A stretch of 53,362 bases of DNA from Nemertoderma westbladi (GCA_032718475.1 JAUCBJ010002400.1:1-53362), one strand, 5' to 3'; positions 1 to 11,797 are shown, counted from the stretch's first letter. Translations and numbers: made by a program. The notes: generated from the sequence alone by a model not told the origin.

Positions 1-1977
1 GAAGTAGTTAGAGTGAGGTCGCTGTCCGTATCTTTTTCATATATGAGTGCTCGATACACTGCGGTATTTATCATGTAACAGGATTCGTTTTCGTCGGAGA
101 ACTCGTCCGTATAGAATCCTTCCATCTCAGATTGATCAGTGTCGTTCACATCACTGAATTGGACATGTAGTTGTTCGGACTCACTTACCTGACTCGGGCT
201 GCTTCGTTCGAATTCAGTGTGCAACAAGATATGATGTTTCGCACCACACTTTGCACACCTTATGTCAGAGTAGCAGGTTCGCCGTTGGTGTCCTTGTCTG
301 AGGCAATTATAACATAACCGCTTATCCCACATGACTTCTCGTCTCTCCGTTAATGATTTCTTCAGGAATTCATCACACATATTCAAACGGTGGGTCCCGT
401 TACACAGCACACATTTCGGTTTGATGTTACTTACCTTATTTTGGGTAACATTGTGCACTCTCGTTCTTTCTTCGGGCTTTCTCACCTGAATTCTCTTGGG
501 AGACGTAAGAGGAGTTTTTCTTACCTGTTCTCTCTTGTCATTGGATCGAGACTTAAATTTACTTCCCTGTTCGTTAGGTGTTTTATGGCCATCATAAGAT
601 CTTTCAGTGTCTTTTCCGCTGTCCTCTCCTTGAGAAGTCTGGCTTTCGCCATCGTCGGTATAACACACTGGTGTTACCTTTCTCCTGGAGACGGGTTTCT
701 CACTTACCTTGTTTTCCGATGTCTTCTCTCTGGACTGCTTTATGAGCTGTAATTTCACTTCGCCATCCAAGAATGTCATGAGATCAGTCATGGTAGGGTC
801 TCGTTGTTGTTGTTCCATCATGTATAACACTTTCTTGTCCCAGCGTGTACCTACTCCACCCTTCGGTAAAGTAGAAGCCACTGCTCTAATAACCATAGCA
901 CTCTGATACTCATGAGACTTACCTAGCCAATCTAATTGTCTGCAGATCTCCTGAATTTCATCGGAAAACTCTATAATCCCGCTGCTAATAAACTTTCGGG
1001 GCGCTACCAACTTTGCATACAAATACCCAGCTATGTTATTCCTATTACCATACCTGATGTTTAGTGTGTCCCAAACTTGTCTTAATCCATCTGGATGTCC
1101 AATAAACTTTAACGCCATTGACTTGGGAGGTCCTTCCAAGCACTCGATGAGAAATCTAAGTTTCTCTCCATTGGATAGCACAGAGTCCTGTATGTTATCT
1201 TTATAATATTCATTAAAAGGTAACCATTTCATCTCATCTCCATTAAACTTGACGATCTCTCCAACCTTTACCGCTTGCCGGGCTTCGGTTCTAGCAATTT
1301 GTCGTGTAAAACTTTCTTGGGCCATCGTGTTATTTAATATCGAGTTATCGGTATATAAATTTCTCGGATTATGATCAGGTCTATAGGGAATGTCATTATC
1401 AACAGGTTTATAATTACCCTTAATAGGGTTTACTATAGGAGTTTCTACTTCGCTAGCAGTATAGATGCGTGTAGGCTCCACACCTTGCGCATGGGATACT
1501 TCAGACCTAACGGGTTGACACATTGTTACAGGGGGTGGTGGTATACCCTTTTGTGTGTTCACTAATTTATCGCGTTCTAACGCGATACTTTGCTGCACCT
1601 TTTGCAACTCTAACCTACTTTCCCTTACTGTGCCCTTGAATTGCTGAACGGTCTCCTGCATCTGCCCGAGCAGGAGATCCATCCCCCGCCGTCTCTCATC
1701 CACCCATTCGACCGCCGAAGCGGGAGTCGCCAACGTTGTAGCGGGCGGACGAGGGACAACGGGCGACAAATCAGGAATATTTCGCTCGGGGTCCAGGACC
1801 TGAACTGCCTCATGGGCTGTTCTACTGGGCACAGGTAGCTTAGTGCTGTGCAGAGGGAATTTAGAGGTAACTTCATGGAGCACAGGTGTGTCTATCACCG
1901 AAGGGGTGATTTCAAGAACAGGCCTAATTATTTCAGGCTCATCTACTATAGTAGGGAGTCCTTCTATTTTAATTATC
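1..1977 (-). pseudogene. BEL/Pao gag, duplicated core plus zinc-knuckle region, open at the left edge
   Basis: Read from 1977 downwards, this repeats the gag core in a different frame from the upstream start and continues open to position 1, so it is partial. In 1-520 there are three zinc-binding modules in the order usual for BEL/Pao: CVLCNGTHRLNMC (CX2CX3HX4C, near 385-345), CYNCLRQGHQRRTC (CX2CX4HX4C, near 315-275) and CAKCGAKHHILLH (near 250-215). These bind element RNA during packaging. An acidic linker follows, heading toward a protease that would lie outside the window. No start belongs to this segment; it is the natural continuation of the gag at 1978-4600, displaced by the tandem duplication. 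A sequencing or assembly cause for the break cannot be excluded. Confidence 0.8.
521..1976. repeat. Tandem duplication, left copy
   Basis: Matches 1978-3433 at an offset of 1457 bp with only about six substitutions that I could find (for example in CTCCTGG/CTCATGG and AGCAATT/AGCCATT), so roughly 99.6% identical. The copies abut at 1976-1978. The unit covers the second half of the gag core. Confidence 0.95.
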
Positions 1978-4600
1978 TTACCTGTTCTCTCTTGTCATTG
2001 GATCGAGACTTAAATTTACTTCCCTGTTCGTTAGGTGTTTTATGGCCATCATAAGATCTTTCAGTGTCTTTTCCGCTGTCCTCTCCTTGAGAAGTCTGGC
2101 TTTCGCCATCGTCGGTATAACACACTGGTGTTACCTTTCTCATGGAGACGGGTTTCTCACTTACCTTGTTTTCCGATGTCTTCTCTCTGGACTGCTTTAT
2201 GAGCTGTAATTTCACTTCGCCATCCAAGAATGTCATGAGATCAGTCATGGTAGGGTCTCGTTGTTGTTGTTCCATCATGTATAACACTTTCTTGTCCCAG
2301 CGTGTACCTACTCCACCCTTCGGTAAAGTAGAAGCCACTGCTCTAATAACCATAGCACTCTGATACTCATGAGACTTACCTAGCCAATCTAATTGTCTGC
2401 AGATCTCCTGAATTTCATCGGAAAACTCTATAATCCCGCTGCTAATAAACTTTCGGGGCGCTACCAACTTTGCATACAAATACCCAGCTATGTTATTCCT
2501 ATTACCATACCTGATGTTTAGTGTGTCCCAAACTTGTCTTAATCCATCTGGATGTCCAATAAACTTTAACGCCATTGACTTGGGAGGTCCTTCCAAGCAC
2601 TCGATGAGAAATCTAAGTTTCTCTCCGTTGGATAGCACAGAGTCCTGTATGTTATCTTTATAATATTCATTAAAAGGTAACCATTTCATCTCATCTCCAT
2701 TAAACTTGACGATCTCTCCAACCTTTACCGCTTGCCGGGCTTCGGTTCTAGCCATTTGTCGTGTAAAACTTTCTTGGGCCATCGTGTTATTTAATATCGA
2801 GTTATCGGTATATAAATTTCTCGGATTATGATCAGGTCTATAGGGAATGTCATTATCAACAGGTTTATAATTACCCTTAATAGGGTTTACTATAGGAGTT
2901 TCTACTTCGCTAGCAGTATAGATGCGTGTAGGCTCCACACCTTGTGCATGGGATACTTCAGACCTAACGGGTTGACACATTGTTACAGGGGGTGGTGGTA
3001 TACCCTTTTGTGTGTTCACTAATTTATCGCGTTCTAACGCGATACTTTGCTGCACCTTTTGCAACTCTAACCTACTTTCCCTTACTGTGCCCTTGAATTG
3101 CTGAACGGTCTCCTGCATCTGCCCGAGCAGGAGATCCATCCCCCGCCGTCTCTCATCCACCCATTCGACCACCGAAGCGGGAGTCGCCAACGTTGTAGCG
3201 GGCGGACGAGGGACAACGGGCGACAAATCAGGAATATTTCGCTCGGGGTCCAGGACCTGAACTGCCTCATGGGCTGTTCTACTGGGCACAGGTAGCTTAG
3301 TGCTGTGCAGAGGGAATTTAGAGGTAACTTCAGGGAGCACAGGTGTGTCTATCACCGAAGGGGTGATTTCAAGAACAGGCCTAATTATTTCAGGCTCATC
3401 TACTATAGTAGGGAGTCCTTCTATTTTAATTATTAGGTCTGTGGGTTCTGTACTACCTAAGTTGGTGTTATTTAGTTGCCTTCTAACAGCTGGAGGCAAA
3501 TCAGGCAATTTCTGATGGTGGAATGTTCTTTTACGTCTGCTTAGGTGAGATCTATTTCCTTTGCCTTCAGTATCGGTGGTATCGCCTTCCTCAGATGATG
3601 TATATCCCTGTCTTTTGGGAGTAGATCGATTCATCATCTGCATATTACTAGCTGTTAACTGTTTATTTATGCAGTCTTGATTCTCCTGAATGTTTTCCAA
3701 TTCTAATTGGGTGGTTTCTTCAGTCGCTCTCCGTTCGGCTTCTGCCACTGCCTCTGCTGCCTTTCTTTCAGCCTCGGCCGCCTTTCTTTCAGCTTCGGCC
3801 GCTTTTGCTTCTGCCGCTGCCGCTGCCGCTTTTCTTTCAGCTTCGGCCGCTTTTGCCTCTGCCGCTGCCTCTGCCGCTGCCGCTTTTATTTCTGCTTCTG
3901 CAGCTACCACTGCTGCTTTCTTTCTGTCTTCTATACGTTTTTTCTTTACTTGTTCTTCTTGGTCTCTAGTGATGCGGAGGAGTTCATCAAATTTAGCTTG
4001 GTTCGCAGCTAACATTTCCGCATCGATTGCGTCCAGCACAAGCTTGGTTCCTTCACTATTAGGGCTAAGCCCCTCCAGCCTTCTCCTCAACTCTTCATCT
4101 CCTACAAAGCGTTGATAGTCTGACAGATAGATGTCAATAGCATCCCTCTTATGCGGTTTCTCTGCTGTCACTTCGCTTTCTTCTTGAGAAGAAGTGGCGT
4201 CGGTTGATTCTTCATAGGTTGGCCGCTCATCATAAACCTTATCCGCCATCTTCGCTCCGCGTTCGGGCGTCCGCTCAACAGTATCCGAACTACTGGAGCT
4301 ATCGGGCCGTTGAGAAATAAGTTCTTGGCTCGCGGGTTGTTGAGGTTCCGCTGCTTCTTGGTCCCGCTTGACCTGAGCTCGAGTGCCTATGATAGACCTA
4401 CGATGTTGGACTAGCCTAGGGTCTGATACTACTACTTGAGGGATGATCTTTCGCACAGTAGGAGGGGACTTAGACTTTGGTCTGGGATGTTCCATACTTT
4501 GATCTTGGTCACAGATCCTTTTAAGACGCTCTCTAAGTCTAATACTCATTCTAACACCCTCTAAAAGACTATCTGACAATGTTTGTTGTGAGTCAGACAT
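1973..4600 (-). pseudogene. BEL/Pao retrotransposon gag, 5' part, interrupted by a tandem duplication
   Basis: Open frame of 875 codons from an ATG at 4600. The N-terminal ~200 residues are charged and Ser-rich. Residues ~213-298 form an Ala/Glu/Lys-rich repeat typical of a long coiled coil. From ~627 to ~783 comes the DUF1759-type gag core of BEL/Pao elements (FNGDEMKWLPFNEYY, then NGEKLRFLIECLEGPPKSMA), which forms the retrotransposon particle. The zinc knuckles that normally follow are missing from this frame: right after REQVR at 1978 the sequence re-enters a second copy of upstream gag DNA, and because 1457 bp is not a multiple of three a stop arrives at once. The remaining gag codons lie at 1-520. 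Assignment to BEL/Pao rests on family knowledge of DUF1759 followed by knuckles. No LTR was found for it. Confidence 0.85.
1978..3433. repeat. Tandem duplication, right copy
   Basis: Partner of 521-1976. The right copy is in frame with the gag start at 4600 while the left copy is shifted by two bases. Homology ends at 3433/1976, where the flanks switch from AATTATTAGG to AATTATCTTACC. Confidence 0.95.
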
Positions 4601-6328
4601 GTTTGATTGTACAGTTCAATGCCTACTGCTATATTACAGTCTAAGCAAGTCTAGTAATTCAGCATTAACGGCTAGCCTAGTAATTAATTACTGATACTGC
4701 TACTCAGTGTAGCGTGATATATATATAATATTAGAATACCGGTATGCTTATAGTATATATAAGTATTATTACAGACTAGGTTTATCACAGAATACCGGTA
4801 TAATTTTAGCACAAATATATAAATATATAATAGGCCTATCGGGAATACCGGTATACAGCTTACACTTATAGTATAGTATATATAAGTATAATTCTGGACT
4901 AGAATTAATTACAGAGTACCGGTATAATTTCAGCCTAAATTTATATATATATAATAGGCCTATCGGGAATACCGGTATACAGCTTACAGTTTGTAGTATA
5001 TATAATTCTGGGCTAAAATTAATTACAAGTACTGGTATAATTTCAGCCGAAATTTATAGAAATAAAGATAATAGGCCTATCGTAAATACCGGTATATCAA
5101 TTATTTTAAATAATTGAATTTCTGAATTTTAGGGTTACTTGGTTACTTTACTTACTTTATTACCGCTATTTGAGCAGTAGTCCAACTGATATTGAGACCT
5201 AATGGTTGTATGGTAGGCCTACTATTTATAAATCGTTAGATTTGATTTATAATATATATATACCCGTTTTAATGGGTTTTGTCAATGTTTGAAATAAATG
5301 TTATTATTTCTGGGGAGTAATCACTACACAAAGCGGTGCGCTTTCAGTGAAGTGTTACTTATAGGACACTAAAACAAATAATTCTAATTTACCTAAGTTA
5401 CTTAATACTACAAATTACGTACGATTCGGGTTGAGATTACAATCTCTAAATAAACACAAAAATTTACAAAAAACACAAAATACGAAATTTTAGGGTAATT
5501 TTACAAGAAGTCTACAAACCAGCCTGACAAAGGGTTAGAATCTGGTTATTACAACGGACAGGGTACTACGGTATTTGAAAATAATAAGTAGTAGTAAATA
5601 CACTGCGTTGTCCAGATAGGAAAATACTACCGCCTGACGACCTATAGCCGTATCGCTATAGGTACTACGTTATGTATCACGGAGTGTTCCTACCTAGAAG
5701 TTAATAGAGCTAATCGAACGTGCCTATCAACCACTTTACAACACAAATATAATGCCCACACACTAATTACCTTCGGAAAGCACTGTACACTAAACCCTAA
5801 ATTAGGTACGAGCACTTATACAACAGATAATCAGTAGTTAAATATACTTGAACAGCTAAAAGAACCACGGCATCTGCTGGAGTGACCGGTGCACAAAATC
5901 ACCAGTCTTTACCTACGCCAAGCAGCCCGTGTAGTACCGGGGTTAGTTTAACTATAGCGGTATGTATAACAAACACAATTATTGTAGGAACAAACTTGGG
6001 GAATGAATGTTGCGAATAATCGCATAAACTCTGAATAATAAATATTACGCTACGCGTACAAACCACTCAAACAAAATGCAGACCAAATACTAACAGACTA
6101 CTATCAAGCCTAAATAAACTACAGGACATGCAGACTCCGAAATGGTTAGGTAGTATGCGTTCTAACCCAGTAGTACGACTTATTCTTTAGAAGGGGGTTT
6201 ACCTTACAGCTTTGGCTGCCCCTACTTCCTAACCGTTCTTTATCGGACAGATGATCTACACACACTGCAATCCGTTCAGACTTAACAACAATCAGACAAC
6301 AGCTCAGCCTACAAATTGTCTGTACAAT
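4601..6328. other. Non-coding leader region of the BEL-type element
   Basis: AT-rich sequence upstream of the minus-strand gag start, with no open frame of note. It would have to hold the leader, primer-binding site and 5' LTR if the element were intact. I searched by eye for a CCA-type primer site beside a TG...CA border and found none I can defend. The left part holds a ~120-bp tandem repeat (separate entry); 5280-6328 shows nothing recognisable. Confidence 0.4.
4734..5100. repeat. About three tandem copies of a 117-124 bp unit with an ACCGGT palindrome
   Basis: The block TAGGCCTATCGGGAATACCG recurs with starts 124 and then 117 bp apart (GGGAAT at 4841 and 4965, GTAAAT at 5082). Each unit also has a second (A)TACCGGTATAAT block and a TATATATA run. 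The copies are diverged, so the repeat is not recent. Confidence 0.75.
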
Positions 6329-6379
6329 CTGATCCCAGCAAAGTCACATCCTTCGAAATTGCTACTAATATGCTGCTAA

Positions 6380-6740
6380 TTTGATCGAAATAAATTTTCT
6401 TCGAAATTATCAGCATTTTCGCCGTCTAAATTGTCTGATAATTCAGTCTACAATTCGTAGGATAAATTATCCTTCTAAACGAAGGATAAATGTGAAGACT
6501 ATTCGAAGAATCTGAAGATTTAGCTAGTTTTTAGCCGGCAAATAGAAGGATAAATTTGCCTACTATTCGCCGGATAAATTATCCTTCTAAACGAAGGATA
6601 AATTTGTAGACTTTTCGAAGGGTGGATGAATTGATAATTTTTACCCTTCGTTTAGAATGATAATTTATGCTGCTATTCGAAGGATAAATTATCCTTCTAA
6701 ACGAAGGATAAATTTGTAGACTATTCGAAGGTTGGATCAT
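6380..6740. repeat. Left subterminal repeats of the 6.3-10.1 kb element
   Basis: GAAGGATAAATTATCCTTC-type palindromes and CGAAGGATAAATTTGTAGAC blocks recur several times (about 6465-6735), often as near-perfect inverted pairs. Such motif clusters commonly serve as transposase-binding sites (family knowledge); that role is inferred here. Confidence 0.6.
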
Positions 6741-7018
6741 TACCTTGTTTAGTTATGCCTAGTTTAGTTACTGTATGTTATGTTTTATCCGGCAAATACT
6801 GCAGACTAAAATGATAATACATCCAGTATATTTTACTAGTATATTAGTATTACTGTAGTAATTTATTCCTACTAACTGACTAATAATTCGTATATTTTTA
6901 TCTGGACCATATTTAGCAGTAAATTAGTACAATGTTATCGCATTTCTTTAGAACTGTCGATTAAATAAAATATAAATATTCGATAAAATATATTCTATAT
7001 TGTATATTTCCATACTTA

Positions 7019-7436
7019 GGCCCCCCTCACACGGAGCAACTTGTTTCTGCAATTTGTTTCTGAAACTTGTTGATGGACCCCCTCACACACAGAAACTTGT
7101 TGCTGCAACTTGTTTCTGCGTGCGAGGAGTCCCGCACAACAAGTTGCTGCAACTTGTTTTTGAAACTTATTTCTGTGTGTAAGGGGTCCAGCAACAAGTT
7201 GCTGGAAGTTATATTCCCAGCAACTTTTTTAAAAACGTTTATTACATTACATTTTGATACTAGCTAATATCAGATAAATTGAGTGATGTGATATTATATA
7301 TAAATGACTGGACATGCTAGCTATTTATTTGAAATAATTGTTATTTTCTTCAGGGGGGGGGGGGGGGGGGGGGGGTGGCCAGCAACAAGTTGCTGAAACA
7401 AGTTGCAGAAACAAGTTGCTCCGTGTGAGGGGGGCC
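7019..7436. mobile_element. PIF/Harbinger-type MITE (TTA target duplication)
   Basis: GGCCCCCCTCACACGGAGCA at 7019 is matched by its exact inverse ending at 7436; the inverted repeat continues for at least 40 bp with one mismatch (CTGCAATTTG against CTGCAACTTG). TTA stands directly outside both ends (7016-7018 and 7437-7439), the 3-bp target size of PIF/Harbinger elements. No coding sequence. A 23-nt G run (7353-7375) interrupts the right arm region. Confidence 0.75.
7075..7189. mobile_element. Inner MITE-like inverted repeat nested in the 7.0 kb MITE
   Basis: GGACCCCCTCACACACAGAA at 7075 is mirrored by TTCTGTGTGTAAGGGGTCC ending at 7189, with further pairing through AACTTGTTGCTGCAACTTG. The ends resemble those of the surrounding element, suggesting a related copy inserted into it or an internal duplication of its arm. 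Confidence 0.5.
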
Positions 7437-7838
7437 TTAGAGAAGCATAAGCATATTATTTATTTATTATTGAATACTTTTAAATTTCAAAAACATGACA
7501 CGACCCCCCCCCCCCCCCCAAACTTTTATACAAATTTTAATGAATAGAATGATATGAAGCAGAGTTACAGTAGTTTCACCGCCCTCATCCTTAGTGACTG
7601 AGCCAGAATTTGTATTTTTATATTTTATTCTTTAGCTAACAAGTGTTTGAATAAAGTGTCACCGCCGGCGATATTGCAGCACCAGTCCCATCTCAGTTCT
7701 TCAACCTTATATTGATTTGTTAGTTCTGATGGAAAGCTGACCATGCAAGGATTCCAAATAGGCCTATGTAAAAAAATTTAATCTAGGAAATAGCTGAGAT
7801 ATGGGCGTTTGGAAGTTTAATGTTTTTTCACGGCGTTA

Positions 7839-7936
7839 GGCCGCGTTCACACTACCTATATAATGTATACTTATTGATTATAGCTAGCTAGCTATATTTA
7901 TTTATTTTGATTTGACTCGGTAGTGTGAACGCGGCC
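7839..7936. mobile_element. 98-bp MITE with GGCCGCGTTCACACTACC ends
   Basis: GGCCGCGTTCACACTACC at 7839 and its perfect inverse ending at 7936 flank an AT-rich core. The flanks TTA (left) and TGA (right) would be an imperfect 3-bp target duplication, again PIF/Harbinger-like. Confidence 0.6.
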
Positions 7937-8043
7937 TGAGGCTATTATTTTTCTATTTAATAAATAAACCATATTCTAGAACATGATGTAAGAACGTAAC
8001 TGAGGGTTCAGATTCATTTAGCAGAAACACTTTTACTGTGAAC

Positions 8044-9106
8044 AATGGGGTAGACGACTCGGAAATTTTTTTTCGAGTTTTCGTTGGTTTCATGTGAAAG
8101 AGCATGTGAAAAAACCCCAGAGAGCAATTTTACTTCAAAAAAATTAATATTTGCCGAGTTATAGCCATTTTAAAACGCAAAATTAGCAACATCGAAAAAT
8201 CAGGCCGTTTCAGAAAACTGCACGAGTGACGTCAGCCATAACACAGCAACAGTTGTCAAGCGCAGTTGATTGGCTAATATAAAGTATAATATTGCAGTAT
8301 CTAAATAGTTGAAGTATCATATGATTCCATATACATGCAAAGTTTACTGAAAAGTAGTAGTAGTTTCTGGAAGGAGTATATATTTCCCAAAATTGTGAAA
8401 AAGTAGATAATTAAAAAATGTAAATTATACAGTAGTTATAGTTCAACTAAATTCTGATTAATGCTGATTGTATTGAGATGACAGCTGAAGATACTACGTC
8501 ATCCATTACAGCTACATGGACTAACTATCAATGCTTTTTGGAATTCAATAATTTAACTTGTATAAAAATAATTACAATCGAAAAAGTGCGAATCCACAAT
8601 CCGTATCCGAATCCGTAATCTAAGTTTTGAAGCTCAATAAAACATCAATAAGCTACTGGATTTCTACCACCTGGCAGTTTTAGCTACAAAATATGTTTTA
8701 TTTTTATAGCTAACAACTATGTATAGTTTGGGAAAAATAATTATTATTCTGGAATAATTAACTTGTCATGAATCAATTTCCACATTAAGATATCAAATAA
8801 TGTATTCTTAACACAACACAAAAACACACTAAATAAATATTAGCTACACAATTTATTTTAGTTACTAAGAGATTTATATTGTATAGTAACCAATGAACAT
8901 TTACTGCTGCACTAGTGACGTCACTAGTGCAGTTTTCTGAAACGGCCTGATTTTTCGATGTTGCTAATTTTGCGTTTTAAAATCGCTATAACTCGGCCAA
9001 TATTAATTTTTTTTAAGTAAAATTGCTCTCTGGGGTTTTTTCACATGCTCTTTCACATGAAACCAACGAAAACTCGAAAAAAAATTTCCGAGTCGTCTAC
9101 CCCATT
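8044..9106. mobile_element. ~1.06 kb element with ~190-bp terminal inverted repeats
   Basis: AATGGGGTAGACGACTCGG starts the left arm at 8044 and its inverse closes the right arm at 9106. The arms stay inverse-complementary, with few mismatches, for about 190 bp down to a TGACGTCA palindrome (8227-8234 and 8916-8923). The ~680-bp core is AT-rich and non-coding. No target-site duplication is clear because the outermost AAT/ATT may belong to either element or target. Long arms of this kind are seen in foldback and some MULE-type elements; the class is not settled. Confidence 0.7.
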
Positions 9107-9674
9107 CGTATCTGGGAATTTAAATTCGTAACTGGGAACTGAAATTTGTAATCCAAATTTCAGATTTGTAAACCTGATGAGCATTCGCAGCGTATGGTAA
9201 TTTCTTTACCAGCATGCTGCTTGGTCCATTCCTATGTAAAATATTATCAATTCTTTATAATATAGCTGCTAATTGTCTTCGAAAACGAAGATAATTTATC
9301 AGGCAAATAATGCATATTTCCATAATCATAGAAGCATAATTATTAATTAAATGCATTTAAATTTACTTAATTTTACTCGATTCATCAACACGAATAATCT
9401 AATATGGCTGAAAATATGGGAAATTATTTAAATTTAAACTAACAAATTCGAATTTTTCGATTATCACCTAAAGTTTTCATAGATACCCTCAAATCTATAT
9501 TGATTATATATTTCTATATATACTCAGCCGCTTCCATTAATAAGTGTATAACGTATTGTAGGATAGGGAAGTAGGGTAGGATAAGGTAGGTATAGGCTAA
9601 TACCCCCCCCCCCCCCCCCCCTCCCTCTCCACCAAATCATCCACAGGCAGGTCCAGTGATTGGACTTGTTTCAG

Positions 9675-10090
9675 TTACTTTTTTTTCTTCGAAAAATAGT
9701 ATTTTTTATGCTTCGAAAATGCTTCTAATAATGTATGAAATTATCCTTCGAAAATGCTTCGTAAACTTCTAATTGAAGGCTAATAGTCTACTAAACGAAG
9801 TATTTTTGTCTTCGAAATCATCCTTCGAAAAATGCTAAATAAACTTCTAATCGCAGGCGAATAGTCTACTAAACGAAGCATTTTTGTCTTCGAATTATCC
9901 TTCGAATATGCTTCGTAAACTACTAATCGAAGGCTAATAGTCTACTAAACGACGGATATTTCTCTTCGAAATCCACCCTTCGAAACCTTTAAGAACATTG
10001 GAACCAAAAAGCCGGCTTTTATCCGGCGAAATTAGCAGGGTATTAGCCGGCGAAATTAGTAGCAATTTATCAGCGACTTATCATGCTATG
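9675..10090. repeat. Right subterminal repeats of the 6.3-10.1 kb element
   Basis: A ~95-bp unit containing ATCCTTCGAA, GCTTCGTAAACTTCTAATCG and AATAGTCTACTAAACGAAG repeats about three times with variation between 9740 and 9980. It is followed by GCCGGC blocks shared in inverse sense with the left end near 6535-6570. Confidence 0.6.
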
Positions 10091-10106
10091 ACTTTGCTGG
10101 GATCAG

Positions 10107-10371
10107 GCTTACACGCCTTCTGTTCAATACTGGCCTACAAACAAATAAAACTTGACAGAAATAAGTAAAAATCTCAATAAAAAACCAGGGCTGCAGTCCC
10201 TGATTAATTATTAAGGCCTACCGGTATATAATTATCAAAATCGAATAATACTGCTGTACCTGTACTGCTGTATGTACTGGTCCGGGTGGTTAGGTAGTCA
10301 GGCCTACTGGGTACCGGTTGCCGGTACTTCAGCTTTATTGCCTACTGCAATACAGAAGCAATATCCGTTAT
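10107..10371. other. Short intergenic stretch
   Basis: CCGGTA-rich DNA between the 3.8 kb TIR element and the dispersed repeat at 10372. Nothing recognisable. Confidence 0.3.
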
Positions 10372-11560
10372 TGTTCGCGCTTTCAGACCTTTGGCAGTTT
10401 AACCCGCCAAATTAGGATGTCTTCTAGATAATAAATCGCTTTTAGCCTCTGACAAGTATTTGATTCACTACACTAGTTGAAACCAATCTGTGCGCGATCA
10501 TTCACCCGTTGGATATACCCGGGAGATTGATTTCGACAGCTTAATTGTATTGCTATGTAAGCCTAATGTATTATTCGACTGACAGTATTATATAATCTCT
10601 GACAATATTATTCACCTTCGGGAAATATTAACAGTTCCTTTAGGACGTGGCGCTCTATCTATATAAACAGAGCTATGACTTAAACTACACGCAACGATAT
10701 GGCTTAGTTACAATTCACATATATGGCGCATTCTTTAGGAAATGCTTCGTTATCAGTCTCACTCATACACAATGCTGCACAATACTGCACACTGATCTGC
10801 CGATCTTCACTGATTTTAGTCACATATAAAAGGAACACGGACCGACTCATGTAGGGTCTATCAAATAACATTAGATTCACTTCAAACCACTTTAACATAA
10901 GTCACAATCGTTATATGTAACCTTTCTCTCTTACCTTCGGTATATCAAGAATATTGGGTTTTCGGGGTTATTTCTCGTTATTCCAATATAATATTTATCA
11001 CCATATAATGAATAATCGACAGTAAATAGCAGTATAACAATATAAAGGTATGTACAACAAGATATATGCATTGCCCAGTTGAGTTAGGTTAGTAGGTAAG
11101 TATTGAGTTGCACCGTGATTCAGATAACGGATATATGTCCTTATAATTAAGCCTACTAGTGTTAGGCTAAAAGCAGAACAGCACAAAATATTCCAAAGCC
11201 GTTCTTCCTGGCTCAGGACAGAATGATAACACTGCCCATAAAGCATTGCGTGATTTCTAGGAAATTTCTGTACAAGAACAGTAAAAACGCTCTGATTGGT
11301 TGACTGAACTGAGAGATGCCGTAGAACAAAGAAAATCGACACGTATGAATATCAGCTGTTAACCGTCGTCATAGTAACTACTGTTCAAGAGTATCTCGCC
11401 TCTTTTGCGTCACGGAATTGCCATAGAATCATCAACTATGCCTTCCACAGTACACATACGGAAGAAATAGCTCTTAGATCCTCTAAAAACACCGATACAG
11501 CAATAATACGGCCTCTTACGCCTATTAAACCAACTACAGAGTATTTTACGGGAAAAATAA
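10372..11560. repeat. ~1.2 kb dispersed repeat, copy A (possible solo or 3' LTR)
   Basis: Diverged direct copy of 40755-41905. Well conserved blocks include CATTCACCCG(T/C)TGGATATA with CCCGGGAGA, and TTCGGGAAATATTAACAGTT followed by CCTTTAGGACGTGGCGCTC. The left border begins TTGTTCGCGC (copy B TTGTACGCGC), which could be a TG end. It lies 3' of a minus-strand Gypsy integrase, where a 3' LTR would sit, and a run CACACCCCCTTT at 12094-12105 reads on the minus strand as a possible polypurine tract. The LTR reading is inference; no paired 5' LTR is in the window. Confidence 0.55.
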
Positions 11561-11597
11561 GGTAAAATAACCGGGCAATTCAGCAAAAGCTTTTACA

Positions 11598-11797
11598 CCC
11601 ATACTGTATTATTTGCTTTATATCCCATACTGTATTATTTGCTTTATATCCCATACTTTATTATTTGCTTTATATCCCATACCCTATTATTTGCTTTATA
11701 TCCCATACTGTATTATTTGCTTTATATCCCATACTGTATTATTTGCTTTATATCCCATACTGTATTATTTGCTTTATATCCCATACTGTATACTGTA
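11598..11797. repeat. 26-bp minisatellite, about 7 copies
   Basis: The unit TTTATATCCCATACTGTATT plus ATTTGC repeats head to tail almost without change. It lies inside the interval between the dispersed repeat and the integrase. Confidence 0.9.

Larger units (their letters stand above)
6329..10106. mobile_element. ~3.8 kb non-autonomous TIR element carrying nested insertions
   Basis: The ends are inverted copies: CTGATCCCAGCAAAGTCA at 6329 and its reverse complement ending at 10106. Inside each end are long subterminal zones built from short motifs around TTCGAAGGATAAATT and CTTCGAAAATGCTTC. No transposase frame is visible, so mobilisation would need a helper. The flanks (TACAAT left, GCTTAC right) do not show a clear target-site duplication, so the superfamily stays open. 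At least three smaller TIR elements lie inside. Confidence 0.6.

Noticed and set aside
3690-4115. Plus-strand Ser/Ala-rich frame of 141 codons
   Set aside because: It is the antisense shadow of the Ala/Glu-rich coiled coil of gag.
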